Source: Planctomycetes bacterium syqfu (GTDB lineage: Bacteria > Planctomycetota > Phycisphaerae > Phycisphaerales > Phycisphaeraceae). Taken from it: DNA of 64,000 nucleotides. This document shows positions 7,720 through 17,015 of this stretch, piece by piece. The stretch's first letter is position 1. Every line of letters starts with the position of its first letter. The translations under genes were made by a program, and so were the position numbers. The DNA lies in assembly GCA_020974905.1 (NCBI GenBank), contig CP087563.1, positions 4,960,001 through 5,024,000 on the forward strand, written 5' to 3'. The notes under the pieces were generated by a model. The model worked only from the letters and a program-made list of their open reading frames with translations. It searched no databases and was not told the origin of the DNA.

Positions 7720-9498
7720 TTAGCTGGACTTCGTGCCGCCGGGGCCGAAGGTGATCTTGTCGGTACCCATGGCACCGTGGGTGTCCATACCACCGGTGAG
7801 ATTCTGCTTCTCGGCCTTGGCTTCGCGACCTGCATCTTCTTCCGGGTCAGCCGTCCACTGGGCACGCTTGAGGCTCAGGCCGATCTTGCGATCGTCCAGG
7901 TCCACACGCAGGATCTTCACTTCGACATCTTCGCCGACCTTGACGATGTCCTGTGGGTTTTCGACCTTGTGGTCAGCCAGTTCGGAGATGTGCAGCAGGC
8001 CTTCCAGATCGTCTTCCAGTTCGACGAACACGCCGAAGTTGGTGATCTTGGTGACCTTGCCCTGCACGATCATACCCGGCTGATAATGCGTCGGGATGGC
8101 TTCTGCCCAGAGGTCTTCGGTCATCTGCTTCAGACCCAGAGCAACACGCTGCTTGGACTGGTCGACTTCGAGCACCACGCAACGGGTGTTGTCGCCCTTC
8201 TTGAGCAGTTCGTTGGGGTGGGTGAGTTTCTTGGTCCAGCTGATGTCGGACACGTGAAGAAGACCGTCGATACCCGGTTCGATTTCGACAAACGCACCGT
8301 AGCTGGTGAGGTTGCGAATCTTGCCTTCGACCACCGTGCCGGGAGGATACTTCTCGGCAACCAGATCCCAGGGGTTGACTTCGACCTGCTTCATGCCCAG
8401 GCTGATTTCCTGCTTGTCCTTGTTGATGTCAAGCACAACGACTTCGACTTCCTCGCCGATGGAGACCATTTCCGAGGGGTGGTTGATGCGCTTGGTCCAG
8501 GACATTTCGGAGATGTGGACCAGACCTTCGACACCTTCTTCGAGCTTGACGAAGGCACCGTAGGACATGATGTTGGTGACGTGGCCCTTGATACGAGCGT
8601 TGACAGGATACTTGTTTTCGACTTCCTGCCAGGGGCTGTCTTCCTTCTGCTTGAGCCCCAGGGCGATCTTGCCTTTTTCCTGTTCGATGGACAGGATTTT
8701 GACTTCGACTTCCTGGTCGATCTTGAGCATGTCGGAGGGGTGATTGATACGACCCCAGGACATGTCGGTGATGTGCAGCAGACCGTCGATGCCGCCGAGG
8801 TCGACGAATGCACCGAAGTCGGCGATGTTCTTGACAACACCCTTGACCAAGTCGCCTTCGTTGACGTTGTCCAGCAGACGCTTGCGGGCTTCTGCACGTT
8901 CGTCTTCGATGAGCTTACGACGGGAGATGACGATGTTGCGGCGTTCTTCGTCGATTTTGAGGATCTGGGCCTGAATGGTCTGGCCGATGAAGTCGCCGAT
9001 GTCGCCGGGGCGACGGATGTCGACCTGCGACGCGGGCAGGAAGACCGGCACGCCGATGTCCACGAGCAAGCCACCCTTGATTTTACGCATGACTTTACCG
9101 TCGACGACGTCGCCTTCGGCATTTTCGTTGATGATGCGTTCCCAACCACGGATGCGGTCGGCTTTACGCTTGGAGACGAGGATGTCGCCGGTGTCCGATT
9201 CGATGTCCAGAAGCAGGACTTCGACGGTATCGCCGATTTCGACTTCTTCGGGGTTATCAAATTCGTTGCGACGCAGGGTGCCTTCGCTCTTGAGTCCGAC
9301 TTCAACGAGGAAGTCATCGCCAGCACGACCGATGATCTTGCCGGTGAGGATCGTGCCGGTGTTCAGGTCGTCGGAGATGGTTCCCAGAAGGGATTCCATA
9401 TCGCCGGAAGCGACGGCTTCACCGAGTTCGGCTTCGAGCATGTTCAATGCTTCGTCGTCTTCAATACCCAGCGTTGCAATAAGGTTCTTATCTACCAT
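7720..9498 (-). CDS. rpsA: 30S ribosomal protein S1
   Basis: 592 residues with six S1/OB-fold RNA-binding repeats. The last four are the most canonical; each contains a variant of GxVxNIxxFGAFVxLxxGIDGLLHISDMSW followed by HPSxxxxxGxEVEVxVLxID. S1 docks on the 30S subunit and unfolds mRNA for initiation. Domains 1-2 are the diverged, ribosome-binding ones (TGKIIGRAGDDFLVEVGLKSEG; KVMRKIKGGLLVDIGVPVFLP). The C-terminal tail after the last domain is Gly-rich and unstructured (GGMDTHGAMGTD). No clear Shine-Dalgarno precedes ATG 9498, which is common for rpsA. A sigma-70-like promoter about 200 nt upstream and two leader hairpins suggest control in the 5' leader. A 639-codon plus-strand ORF over the same bases is an antisense shadow. 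Confidence 0.97.
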   Translation of the reverse strand: MVDKNLIATLGIEDDEALNMLEAELGEAVASGDMESLLGTISDDLNTGTILTGKIIGRAGDDFLVEVGLKSEGTLRRNEFDNPEEVEIGDTVEVLLLDIESDTGDILVSKRKADRIRGWERIINENAEGDVVDGKVMRKIKGGLLVDIGVPVFLPASQVDIRRPGDIGDFIGQTIQAQILKIDEERRNIVISRRKLIEDERAEARKRLLDNVNEGDLVKGVVKNIADFGAFVDLGGIDGLLHITDMSWGRINHPSDMLKIDQEVEVKILSIEQEKGKIALGLKQKEDSPWQEVENKYPVNARIKGHVTNIMSYGAFVKLEEGVEGLVHISEMSWTKRINHPSEMVSIGEEVEVVVLDINKDKQEISLGMKQVEVNPWDLVAEKYPPGTVVEGKIRNLTSYGAFVEIEPGIDGLLHVSDISWTKKLTHPNELLKKGDNTRCVVLEVDQSKQRVALGLKQMTEDLWAEAIPTHYQPGMIVQGKVTKITNFGVFVELEDDLEGLLHISELADHKVENPQDIVKVGEDVEVKILRVDLDDRKIGLSLKRAQWTADPEEDAGREAKAEKQNLTGGMDTHGAMGTDKITFGPGGTKSS

Positions 9499-9537
9499 GA
9501 GAAAATGTTACCAATCTGTCAGTGACACTTACCCGGC

Positions 9538-9612
9538 CTGCCGCGCGGCAGACTACCTCGGGTCGCAGGGGTCTGTTTGGGTCGGGAAAGATCGCTCGAA
9601 CGAGCACCCGAC
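9538..9612 (-). promoter_or_regulatory. Structured 5' leader of rpsA
   Basis: Two hairpins lie in the predicted untranslated leader: CTGCC-GCGC-GGCAG (9538-9551) and a larger one, GTCGGG...CCCGAC (9581-9612), with inner GCTCG/CGAGC around AA. Autoregulatory leaders are established for S1 in gamma-proteobacteria. The role here is inferred from position and structure only. Confidence 0.5.
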
Positions 9613-9693
9613 TTTCACAACACCTGCCTGATTTAGCACTTACACGGACCCCACACGCGCGGAGTTCTAGCCGTGAAAATGGCAAAGAGTCAG

Positions 9694-9722
9694 ATTGTAG
9701 CATGCCCAAGTGGGTTTGTCAT
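9694..9722 (-). promoter_or_regulatory. Promoter of rpsA
   Basis: On the minus strand ATGACA (-35), a 17-bp spacer and TACAAT (-10) predict a transcript start near 9687. This leaves a leader of about 190 nt before the S1 start codon. Confidence 0.6.
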
Positions 9723-9785
9723 CATGACTGTGGATACTTTGTGGAATATGAGTCATTGAAAAACCGGGGGTTAGCGCGATTCCCC

Positions 9786-9879
9786 AAAGCCGTGTCCCTC
9801 CCGGGGCACGGGTTGCCTCGCTGTGAATCCCCTGTGATTAAAAAGCCAACCCGTCACGCAGGAGCATGACGGCTTTTGG
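9786..9879. repeat. Two CCGTG/CACGG-type hairpin repeats
   Basis: AAGCCGTGTCCCTCCCGGGGCACGGGTT (9786-9815) and AACCCGTCACGCAGGAGCATGACGGCTTTT (about 9848-9877) are the same kind of short stem-loop, in opposite orientations. The second ends in CTTTT and could also act as a weak terminator. Confidence 0.6.
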
Positions 9880-9961
9880 TGAATGTCCTGATTGTTTGTC
9901 AGATACGCCGTATCACCAAAATAACCTTGAAACGTTCCGTGCTGAATCTTAGGGTTAAGGT

Positions 9962-10255
9962 ATGAGTACCACCCCCACCAAATTGGCTGACGCACAGATA
10001 TCTGACCGATTGGAAAAGCATCCGGAATGGTCCCGTGAAAATCATGCCCTGACCCGGACGTTTGTTTTTGAGGATTTCGATCAGGCCTTTGCGTTCATGA
10101 GCAAGGTCGCTGAGATTGCCAAAAAGATGAACCACCACCCCGATTGGCAGAACGTCTACAACAAACTCACCATCAATCTCTCCACGCACGATGTCGATGG
10201 CATCAGTGATCTGGATTTTGAGATGATGGAACAGATCGACGCGCTGCTGGATTGA
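9962..10255 (+). CDS. 4a-hydroxytetrahydrobiopterin dehydratase (pterin-4a-carbinolamine dehydratase)
   Basis: 97 residues, the usual size of this small alpha/beta enzyme. It dehydrates 4a-hydroxytetrahydropterin to regenerate the pterin cofactor of aromatic amino acid hydroxylases, and in some bacteria acts in folate metabolism. The family signature is clear: MNHHPDW with the catalytic His pair, followed by VYNKLTINLSTHDVDGISDLD. No phenylalanine hydroxylase gene is in the window, so the physiological partner is unknown. ATG at 9962 is preceded by an AAGG element. The gene is monocistronic, with repeat DNA on both sides. Confidence 0.93.
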   Translation: MSTTPTKLADAQISDRLEKHPEWSRENHALTRTFVFEDFDQAFAFMSKVAEIAKKMNHHPDWQNVYNKLTINLSTHDVDGISDLDFEMMEQIDALLD

Positions 10256-10263
10256 TGAGCATT

Positions 10264-10424
10264 AGGGCGTTTTCAGGAATTAATATCCACCCTCCGTCAC
10301 TCCCGCGCAGGCGGGAGTCCAGTGATAGATGCAAGCGTCAACTGCATGCCACTGGATTCCCGCCTGCGCGGGAAGGACGAACAAATGTGATGACATGGAT
10401 ATTATTTTTTGAACCGCTCTAAGC
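10264..10424. repeat. MITE-like palindromic repeat, copy A
   Basis: About 160 bp with outer inverted ends (GGAATTAATATCC ... GGATATTATTTTTTGAACCGCTC) and inner arms built on CACTCCCGCGCAGGCGGGAGTCCAG and CTGGATTCCCGCCTGCGCGGGA. Five other copies occur in the window. Confidence 0.85.
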
Positions 10425-10536
10425 AATCGACCATGATAGCGTGATATTACGATCCTCCGTTGTCTTCGCGAGCCGGCTCGTGTCGAGCCGGTCGGACTGT
10501 TAAGCGCGTTCGCCATCAACACCAACTTAACGCCAA

Positions 10537-10572
10537 CAAAAAAAACCGCGTGCATGACACACGCGGTTTTTC
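10537..10572 (-). terminator. Intrinsic terminator of the TolC-like gene
   Basis: Stem AAAACCGCGTG-CATGA-CACACGCGGTTTT with an 8-A run on one side and TTTTT on the other, so it can work in both directions. It lies 31 nt past the stop of the TolC-like gene. Confidence 0.85.
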
Positions 10573-10602
10573 GTTGATGGTTTGTGCTGTAGTTGGTCAG
10601 AT

Positions 10603-12339
10603 TTACTGTCCCGAGGCATCGTTAAAGTTGATGCCGTTGCGTTCGAGTAAGGTGCCCATGGCCTGGTAGTATGCACTGATGGCGATGTTGTAGTCGACGA
10701 CCGCTTGAATCTCGCGGGCTTCGGCGTTGGCCAAGGCTTCCTGACGACGGAGTTTGAGGTCGAGGAATTCAGGACTCAAGGCTGCACCGGCTTCTTCCTG
10801 GGCTTCCAACGCACGCAGGTTTTCCGCAGCGGCGCGACGCGAGGCCTGCTCTGCACCAATGACGCGATACGCAGTGATCAAATCACGCTGAGCGTTCTTG
10901 ATCTCCAACACCACGGATTGGGCCTGGTTCTGATAGTTGATCACCGAGGCGCGACGTTCGATTTTACGCTGTTCGTACAACGCTTCGGCTGCGCGGTTAC
11001 CCAGTGGGGCTTCAAACTGACCACTGATCAGATAGTCGATCAACTTCGCTTCGCCGGCTGAATCCAGGGTGTCGGGCATGGATTCGCCAACACCGTTAAA
11101 CCGCATGGAAGCTGACAGATTCAAGACTGGTAAACGCTGGTTATCCGCAACACGCTGACGCACGGCAGCATCATCAATCTCAAGCAAGGCTTTGCGAAGT
11201 TCCGGGCGGTTCTGCAGGGCAATGCTGATCGCATCAAGCAGACTCACCTGCATCGGGGCGTCCACCGGGGTGTCCAAAGGAACAATCAACGTTTCGTCGG
11301 AGACCGGCAGGTTCGGATCGTTGACCAACTGCTTTAACGCGTCGGATGCTGCACGCACGGTGTTCTGGGCACGAATCACATCTGCACGACGTTCTTCCAC
11401 GAAGCTGTTGGCTTCGGTGATCGTGGCAGGGGAGGCGTCGAGGACCGAACGCTTTTCGATCTGGTCGCGGTCTTTGATGGTTCGCTCAAGCAGACGTTCC
11501 TGAATGAGCAGGTTCTGACGGGCAAGGACCAAAGCCCAGTAAGCCGACTCGGCATTGTGGACCGCAGCGAGCAGTTGGCTGCGCAGGTCTTCGATGCTCT
11601 GTTTGCGGCTGGAGACGTTGAGCTCGATCTGGGCCATGTTCACATCCGTGCCGAAGTTGCGAAGCAGCGGTTGCTGGATGTTCAGCAGTAAGCCCGAGGT
11701 GTACCAGTTGTCGGTGGAGTACCACGACGAGGAGCGGTAGTTGCTGACGATTTCCTGTTGGATGGCCACGGTCCCGCCGGTGGTCAGCGTTTTACGAAGT
11801 CCCAGGGTGGTTGTTGTTGTGGTGGTCTGGTTGGGACTCAACGCCAGACTGCTGGTGGGCGGCTGAGCGTTATCGACTTTCTGGTAATCCACCGAAGCGT
11901 AGAACGTGGCATCGAACACCGCCTGGGCCTGGGTGATCAGTGTGTCATCTACGGAGGGGACCAGTCGGGCGATCTGCAGTGTGAGGTTGTTTTCGACCGT
12001 GCTCTGGATCACACGTTGGAGATTCATCGAGACGGTGGGGGTGTTGGTGGTATCAAAGAGGTCCGGGCCGTAGTCCGCCTGAGCCGAGATGTACGCGGTG
12101 GGGCCGGACATGTTGTCCAGTTCGTTGCGCTGCTCGGTGGTGAGTTTCTGCTCGACGGTACTCACCGGGCGGCTGACCTGCACCGGCTTGGCGTCGGCAA
12201 TGCGATCGGTATAACGCGCATTGGTAGCAAGCAGTCGCTGATGTAGTTCAGACTCCATCGAGCGATCCAGTGGACTGTTACAGGCTGAAAGCGTCATGGC
12301 CCCCAGCAACGCAGTGATAATGATTGTGCCGTGTCTCAT
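10603..12339 (-). CDS. TolC-family outer membrane efflux lipoprotein
   Basis: 578 residues from ATG 12339. The start gives a lipoprotein signal peptide, MRHGTIIITALLGAMTLSAC, with lipobox LSAC. The body shows the two long coiled-coil repeats of outer membrane factors, for example RKQSIEDLRSQLLAAVHNAESAYWAL and the matching second-half NYQNQAQSVVLEIKNAQRDLI, each followed by a long helix. Such proteins form trimeric channels for RND/MFP exporters or type I secretion. No membrane-fusion or pump gene is adjacent, so the cargo is unknown. The longer frame (to 12411) would run through the divergent promoter region and is rejected. Transcription diverges from murC. Confidence 0.88.
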   Translation of the reverse strand: MRHGTIIITALLGAMTLSACNSPLDRSMESELHQRLLATNARYTDRIADAKPVQVSRPVSTVEQKLTTEQRNELDNMSGPTAYISAQADYGPDLFDTTNTPTVSMNLQRVIQSTVENNLTLQIARLVPSVDDTLITQAQAVFDATFYASVDYQKVDNAQPPTSSLALSPNQTTTTTTTLGLRKTLTTGGTVAIQQEIVSNYRSSSWYSTDNWYTSGLLLNIQQPLLRNFGTDVNMAQIELNVSSRKQSIEDLRSQLLAAVHNAESAYWALVLARQNLLIQERLLERTIKDRDQIEKRSVLDASPATITEANSFVEERRADVIRAQNTVRAASDALKQLVNDPNLPVSDETLIVPLDTPVDAPMQVSLLDAISIALQNRPELRKALLEIDDAAVRQRVADNQRLPVLNLSASMRFNGVGESMPDTLDSAGEAKLIDYLISGQFEAPLGNRAAEALYEQRKIERRASVINYQNQAQSVVLEIKNAQRDLITAYRVIGAEQASRRAAAENLRALEAQEEAGAALSPEFLDLKLRRQEALANAEAREIQAVVDYNIAISAYYQAMGTLLERNGINFNDASGQ

Positions 12340-12348
12340 GATCGGGCC

Positions 12349-12404
12349 ATTGTACGTAAATGGTTTGCGATGTGCGCATTTGTTTGTCCAAATCCGGTTA
12401 CAAT
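12349..12404. promoter_or_regulatory. Divergent -10 boxes for the TolC-like gene and murC
   Basis: Minus-strand TACAAT at 12349-12354 ends 9 nt before the TolC-like ATG. Plus-strand TACAAT at 12399-12404 ends 7 nt before the murC ATG. Neither gene has a Shine-Dalgarno, and only 72 bp separate the two start codons, so the -35 regions must interleave. The -35 hexamers are weak. Confidence 0.5.
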
Positions 12405-12411
12405 TTCCCAA

Positions 12412-13803
12412 ATGAGTGAAATTTCTTCAGATCAACAGGCCATGGAACTGGCAGACCAGCACCTGCACTTCGTGGGGATCGGTGGGTGTGGCATGTCCGG
12501 TTTGGCAAGAATCGTCCGAGGCCGCGGCGCCCACTGCACCGGCAGCGATATGACCGACACGGATGTCACGCAATCTCTCATTGCAGACGGCATCCCCGTC
12601 GTGCTCCAGCAGACCGCCGAGAGTGTCCCCGCCGACTGTGACATGCTCGTGATCTCTGCTGCGATCAAGGCTGATCACCCTGAAGTCCGCGAGGCCAATC
12701 GTCGTAACCTGCCGGTGATCAAGTACGCCCAATTGCTCGGTCGCCTGATGATCGGCCACGCCGGGATCGCCATTGCAGGCACGCATGGCAAGAGCACCAC
12801 CACCAGCATGCTCTGTCACCTGCTCATCCAATCCGAGCTTGACCCCAGCTTCATCGTCGGGGCGACCTGCGCACAAATTGGTGGCGGGTCACGCGTCGGC
12901 AAGTCCGACATGCTCGTGGCCGAAGCCTGCGAATTTGACCGATCGTTCCATAATTTCCACCCGACCCACGCAGCGATTCTCAATGTCGAGGAAGACCACC
13001 TGGACATCTACAAAAACCTGGATGACATCATTGATGCCTTCCACGTCTTTGCCCAGAAACTCCCCGAGCAGGGCAGCCTGCTGATTCATCACGATGTCCG
13101 CACGCGCATTGCTGCCGGCTTGGATTGTGATATTCAGACCATCGGCTTTGCACCGCTTGCGGATTGGCAGGTCCTGGTCAACGGTTCATCCGTCGTCCTC
13201 AAGGAGCATGGCTCGCCCGTCGCCCAATGGCAGAATCCCATGCCCGGTGAACACATGGCCTACAATGCTGCGGTTGCCATGGTGCTTGCGCATCAGCGCG
13301 GTGCCCCATGGTCCAAACTTGTCTCTGCCATCGAGAGTTTCCGTGGGCTTGACCGACGCATGCAGGTCCTCGGTGATGTGAAGCTTGAGAGTGGTACGGT
13401 GAAGGTCATTGACGACTACGGTCATCATCCCACCGAGATTGATACCACGCTCCGGGCGCTGAAGCGTCATTACCAACCCAAGCGATTGATCTGCGTGTTC
13501 CAGCCGCATCAGCACAGCCGGACGCGCTTTTTGCTTGACCAGTTTGCAACGAGTTTTTCTGCTGCGGACATGGTCATCGTGCCGGAGATTTACTTTGTGC
13601 GTGACTCCGAAGCCGAGCGACAGTCCGTGAGCAGTCGTGATCTGGTCGAACGATTACAGAAGAAAAACATCGATGCTCAGCAGCTTGATCCCTTTGAAAA
13701 AATCACCGACCACCTTACCTGGATCGCCCGTGACGGTGACTTGATCGTCACCATGGGTGCTGGCCCGGTCTGGAAAGTCTCGCATGCCTTGATGAGCAAG
13801 TGA
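12412..13803 (+). CDS. murC: UDP-N-acetylmuramate--L-alanine ligase
   Basis: 463-residue Mur ligase that adds L-alanine to UDP-MurNAc with ATP, the first peptide-forming step of peptidoglycan synthesis. Visible motifs: N-terminal UDP-binding HFVGIGGCGMSGLA, P-loop GIAIAGTHGKSTTTSML, the central AEACEFDRSFHNF and NVEEDHLDIY, and C-terminal VIDDYGHHPTEI plus VFQPHQHSRT. All catalytic motifs are intact. ATG 12412 gives the normal N terminus; the frame extends upstream to 12331 but that part overlaps the divergent promoter. It sits away from any dcw cluster. Its presence argues that this planctomycete makes peptidoglycan. Confidence 0.96.
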   Translation: MSEISSDQQAMELADQHLHFVGIGGCGMSGLARIVRGRGAHCTGSDMTDTDVTQSLIADGIPVVLQQTAESVPADCDMLVISAAIKADHPEVREANRRNLPVIKYAQLLGRLMIGHAGIAIAGTHGKSTTTSMLCHLLIQSELDPSFIVGATCAQIGGGSRVGKSDMLVAEACEFDRSFHNFHPTHAAILNVEEDHLDIYKNLDDIIDAFHVFAQKLPEQGSLLIHHDVRTRIAAGLDCDIQTIGFAPLADWQVLVNGSSVVLKEHGSPVAQWQNPMPGEHMAYNAAVAMVLAHQRGAPWSKLVSAIESFRGLDRRMQVLGDVKLESGTVKVIDDYGHHPTEIDTTLRALKRHYQPKRLICVFQPHQHSRTRFLLDQFATSFSAADMVIVPEIYFVRDSEAERQSVSSRDLVERLQKKNIDAQQLDPFEKITDHLTWIARDGDLIVTMGAGPVWKVSHALMSK

Positions 13804-13829
13804 TCCTGTTACGCCAACCGAGATGCAAC

Positions 13830-14612
13830 ATGAAACAACACCAATTCATCGCAACCCTGTTTGGACTTCTGGTAAACGTGTTTTTTGTGTTTGCTGTCCA
13901 CGCTGCATCCGTTGGCAATGACACGATGCTCACTACTCCAAGAACTGCTGAGAAACCCCAAGCAGCCAAACCGGTGTTTCTTGATGGCCAGCGCATTCAG
14001 GCCATGATCGATCACGCACACAACGGTGATGTTCTGCGCATCCCGCCGGGGGTGTATGTGATGGATACACCGTTGAAGATGGAGAAAAAATCCGATCTGA
14101 CTTTGCTGTGCAAAGGCGTACACTTGAAGACGCGTGATCTGATGGCACCGGTCTTCATCATCAAGGACTCTGAAAACATCAACATCATCGACGGCCACTT
14201 TCAGCATCTAGAACCACTTGGCGAATACCAATGTGATGGCCCGGTTTTCTCCATTGCTAATACCAAAGCGATTCGGATCATGGGAACAGAAATCAACGGA
14301 TGTGGCGCAATTGGGATATCGGCCAATCGTTCAAATGATTTGATGGTTTATCAGTGTGAAATTCACCACAACACGTTCACTGCTTTCTACCTCACAAGTT
14401 GTAAAAAGGTTGAGATTTTTGACAACCTGATCCATCACAATGGACAGTCACTTTGGTCTGCTTCAAGTCGTTCAATCTCCATGCAAGGCAACGAGATGTA
14501 TCTAAACAAGTCTTTCCCTTCCGCTGCTAAAGAGGCTCAGGGGATTTACAACCAATTACGTGATCAACTCAAAGAACCTGTGTTGAATTTAAACAAGAAG
14601 AATGCGGAGTAA
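13830..14612 (+). CDS. Secreted right-handed beta-helix repeat protein
   Basis: 260 residues. ATG 13830 gives a clean signal peptide (MKQHQFIATLFGLLVNVFFV... ending VHAAS). A pectate-lyase-like beta-helix follows: IQAMIDHAHNGDVLRIPPGVYVMD is a typical first coil, then short repeats such as NINIIDGHFQ, AIRIMGTEINGCG, LMVYQCEIHHN and KVEIFDNLIHHNG, with stacked Asn/His ladders. No catalytic residues can be assigned, so it may bind or process polysaccharide outside the cell. An alternative GTG at 13800 overlaps murC and lacks a signal peptide. It lies 27 nt after murC and just before the serine hydrolase gene. Confidence 0.8.
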   Translation: MKQHQFIATLFGLLVNVFFVFAVHAASVGNDTMLTTPRTAEKPQAAKPVFLDGQRIQAMIDHAHNGDVLRIPPGVYVMDTPLKMEKKSDLTLLCKGVHLKTRDLMAPVFIIKDSENINIIDGHFQHLEPLGEYQCDGPVFSIANTKAIRIMGTEINGCGAIGISANRSNDLMVYQCEIHHNTFTAFYLTSCKKVEIFDNLIHHNGQSLWSASSRSISMQGNEMYLNKSFPSAAKEAQGIYNQLRDQLKEPVLNLNKKNAE

Positions 14613-14624
14613 TCACAGAAAATC

Positions 14625-15722
14625 ATGTCCGACGCACAGCAAAAACTCACCGAACTCATCGGCAAGCTCATCGACGAAGGCAGCGAATGGGGTGTCCAAC
14701 TGGTTGCCTATCTTGATGGGCAATGTGTCGTTGATCTTGCCATGGGCATCATGGATGACAAGACACGCAGGCCGGTGACAAAAGACACGCTTTTCCCCGT
14801 GTTTTCCATCAGTAAAGGTTTCACAGCAACGTTGATGCATCGGCTCGTTTCTCGCAGTGAACTCACATATGACACGCCCATCTGTGAAATCTGGCCGGAG
14901 TTTTTGCATGGCGGTGAGGACAAGAGAAAGATCACCATCAAACATGTCATGGGTCACGTCTCAGGGATGCACAACATGCCCATGGGTTTGGATGTTGATC
15001 GGTTTTGTGATTGGGATGCAATGATTGATGCCATCGCCAAAGACAAGCCTGCCTATGCACCGGAGACGGGTAAAGACTATCACGCGATCACGTACGGCTT
15101 TTTGCTTGGCGAGGTGATGCGTCGCGTGGATGGGCGCTCAGTGCCTCAGATGTTGCGTGAGGAAATTGCTTTGCCGCTGGGGTTGGAGAATGACTTGTTT
15201 ATGGGGATTCCTGATGCGGTGGAAGATCGTGTTGCCACACTGATGCACATTTATCCTGATGGTCCGCCGGATACGGATTGTTCAACGCCTCAGCCGATTC
15301 CCGGCTGGACACAACCGATTTACAACATGATGAATCAGTCTGGGCCCCGCAGGTCATGCAGCCCCGGTTCGGGTGGGATCATGAATGCACATGCCATTGC
15401 CAGACATTACGCGTCACTGCTTCCCGGTGGCGTGGATGGTGTGCAACTCATTGATGATGCAACACGCGAACTTGCCACCACACCGTCCTACCCGCAACTT
15501 GAAGGCCAGAACTTTGGCTTGGGCTACATACTCGAAAAAGACAACCTGCCATCGGGCAACGTGTATCCGACGTTTGGTCACGATGGGCATGGCGGATCAC
15601 AAGGCTATGCCGACAAGTCATGCAAGCTTGCAGTGGGCATGACACACAACCTGTTCAGTCCGGATCACCAGGGCGGTTTGATCATGGCAGCGCTGCGCGA
15701 ATCACTGGGTTTGCCTGCGTGA
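14625..15722 (+). CDS. Beta-lactamase/esterase family serine hydrolase
   Basis: 365 residues of the class C beta-lactamase fold (COG1680), usually esterases or peptidases rather than lactamases. The nucleophile motif SxxK is in FSISKGFTATL (about residues 65-75). The Tyr motif is YHAITYGFLLGEVMRR, the variant common in EstB-like esterases. The third motif region is GHDGHGGSQGYADKS, with HxG. No signal peptide is seen, so it is likely cytoplasmic. A GGAG lies 14 nt before the ATG. It follows the beta-helix gene by 12 nt and is probably cotranscribed; a strong terminator follows. Confidence 0.88.
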   Translation: MSDAQQKLTELIGKLIDEGSEWGVQLVAYLDGQCVVDLAMGIMDDKTRRPVTKDTLFPVFSISKGFTATLMHRLVSRSELTYDTPICEIWPEFLHGGEDKRKITIKHVMGHVSGMHNMPMGLDVDRFCDWDAMIDAIAKDKPAYAPETGKDYHAITYGFLLGEVMRRVDGRSVPQMLREEIALPLGLENDLFMGIPDAVEDRVATLMHIYPDGPPDTDCSTPQPIPGWTQPIYNMMNQSGPRRSCSPGSGGIMNAHAIARHYASLLPGGVDGVQLIDDATRELATTPSYPQLEGQNFGLGYILEKDNLPSGNVYPTFGHDGHGGSQGYADKSCKLAVGMTHNLFSPDHQGGLIMAALRESLGLPA

Positions 15723-15749
15723 TGGTTGCCTGCTGAGAGACAGAAACAA

Positions 15750-15795
15750 CAAAAAACCCCGGACCGTTCAATGGGTCCGGGGTTTGTTTTTTTTG
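15750..15795 (+). terminator. Intrinsic terminator after the serine hydrolase gene
   Basis: Stem AAACCCCGGACC / GGTCCGGGGTTT with loop GTTCAATG and a following run of T. An A run on the other side makes it potentially bidirectional. Confidence 0.9.
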
Positions 15796-15862
15796 TCTGG
15801 TTTTACAGGGGTTTTTCAAGATCAGTGCAAAGAAATGTTTTCCTGTCACGAACTCAAAAAAC

Positions 15863-15960
15863 ATTCCGTTACTCCCGCGCCCCCGGAAGTCTGGAGTCCA
15901 GTGGAACCTGCAAGCGTCAACTCAATGCCACTGGATTCCCGCCTGTGCGGGAATGACGAT
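15863..15960. repeat. MITE-like palindromic repeat, copy B (core)
   Basis: The arms CGTTACTCCCGCGC...GTCCAGTGG and CCACTGGATTCCCGCCTGTGCGGGAATGACG are recognisable, but the outer ends are degraded. The left arm carries the short CCCCCGGAAG motif at about 15879-15888, replacing the usual AGGC. Confidence 0.75.
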
Positions 15961-15977
15961 GCAGTCGCTAACCGTCG

Positions 15978-16781
15978 TTAGTGGTTATCACCATCGAGTA
16001 AACCGCCGAGTCCGCCGAGGACGGAGCCTTCGCCCTTGGTGTTACTGGTGCGTTGCGGGGCGTAGGCAAGGATGCGTCCAGCCAGTCGCGAGATGGGCAG
16101 TGACTGAATCCATACCGTACCTGGGCCGCGGAGTTCAGCAAAGAACAAACCTTCACCGCCAAAGATGGCAGACTTGAGTTTACCGACATATTTGATATCA
16201 AAATCAACGGTCGGTTCATAGCCTACAACACAGCCGGTATCGACGCGGAGTGTTTCGCCAGCAGCAAGTGTACGTTTGGCCAGTGTGCCACCTGCGTGGA
16301 CGAAGGCCATGCCATCACCTTCGAGTTTCTGCATGATGAAACCTTCACCGCCGAAAAGTCCGACACCGATTTTCTTCTGGAAGGCGATACCCAGAGAGAC
16401 ACCACGTGCAGCACAGAGGAAGGCATCTTTCTGACAGATGAATTGCCCGCCCATGGTTGAGAGATTGATGGGGATGATTTTACCGGGATAGGGTGCAGCA
16501 AAGCCGACGCGTTTTTTGCCTGCGCCTTCGTTATGGAAGATGGTGGTAAACAGGGATTCGCCGGTGATCAGTCGTTTGCCTGCGCCCATGAGTTTGCCCA
16601 ATAAGCCTGAGCTTGCCATTTGTTCTGAGCCGTCACCAAAGACGGTGTCCATGTCGATGCCATCATCCATCATCATCATGGCACCGGCTTCGCCGATTGC
16701 GGCTTCACCTGGGTCCAGCTCGATTTCGACATACTGCATGTCATCACCAAAAATTTCGTAATCTACTACGTCCATTGCCAT
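15978..16781 (-). CDS. AIM24/TIGR00266 family protein
   Basis: 267 residues of the AIM24-like family (TIGR00266), a beta-barrel protein of unknown biochemical role; the mitochondrial homologue is linked to inner membrane organisation. Typical pattern: an early [78 protein letters not shown], and [19 protein letters not shown]. The C-terminal tail is Gly-rich. ATG 16781 has a good AGGAG 8 nt upstream. No membrane segment is obvious. The gene is monocistronic between repeat DNA and a divergent oxidoreductase gene. Confidence 0.88.
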   Translation of the reverse strand: MAMDVVDYEIFGDDMQYVEIELDPGEAAIGEAGAMMMMDDGIDMDTVFGDGSEQMASSGLLGKLMGAGKRLITGESLFTTIFHNEGAGKKRVGFAAPYPGKIIPINLSTMGGQFICQKDAFLCAARGVSLGIAFQKKIGVGLFGGEGFIMQKLEGDGMAFVHAGGTLAKRTLAAGETLRVDTGCVVGYEPTVDFDIKYVGKLKSAIFGGEGLFFAELRGPGTVWIQSLPISRLAGRILAYAPQRTSNTKGEGSVLGGLGGLLDGDNH

Positions 16782-17015
16782 CGCATTGTCTCCTGAAGTT
16801 TTTTTTAGGGTTCCCGGAACAGTTTAAATATGGATGAAAGGATCACCCGGACTTCTGATTATGATACTGGATGGCGACATGTTTTGGGGGCATGTGCAAG
16901 GTCTTTTGTGGATGTGAGAAAATCATCACTGGGCGCGCGAAAATGCCTTGTTTTTTGCCTTGGCATGTTGACATAATCAGATCATCTCAAGACTCAAAGC
17001 GAGAGGATCACGATC

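Noticed and set aside
7606-9525. 639-codon plus-strand ORF across the S1 gene
   Set aside because: Exact antisense of rpsA. The minus frame has six clear S1 domains, and the plus translation is a low-complexity mirror of them.
14625-15722. Serine hydrolase as an antibiotic-resistance beta-lactamase
   Set aside because: The Tyr motif and lack of a signal peptide resemble cytoplasmic esterases; no resistance context.
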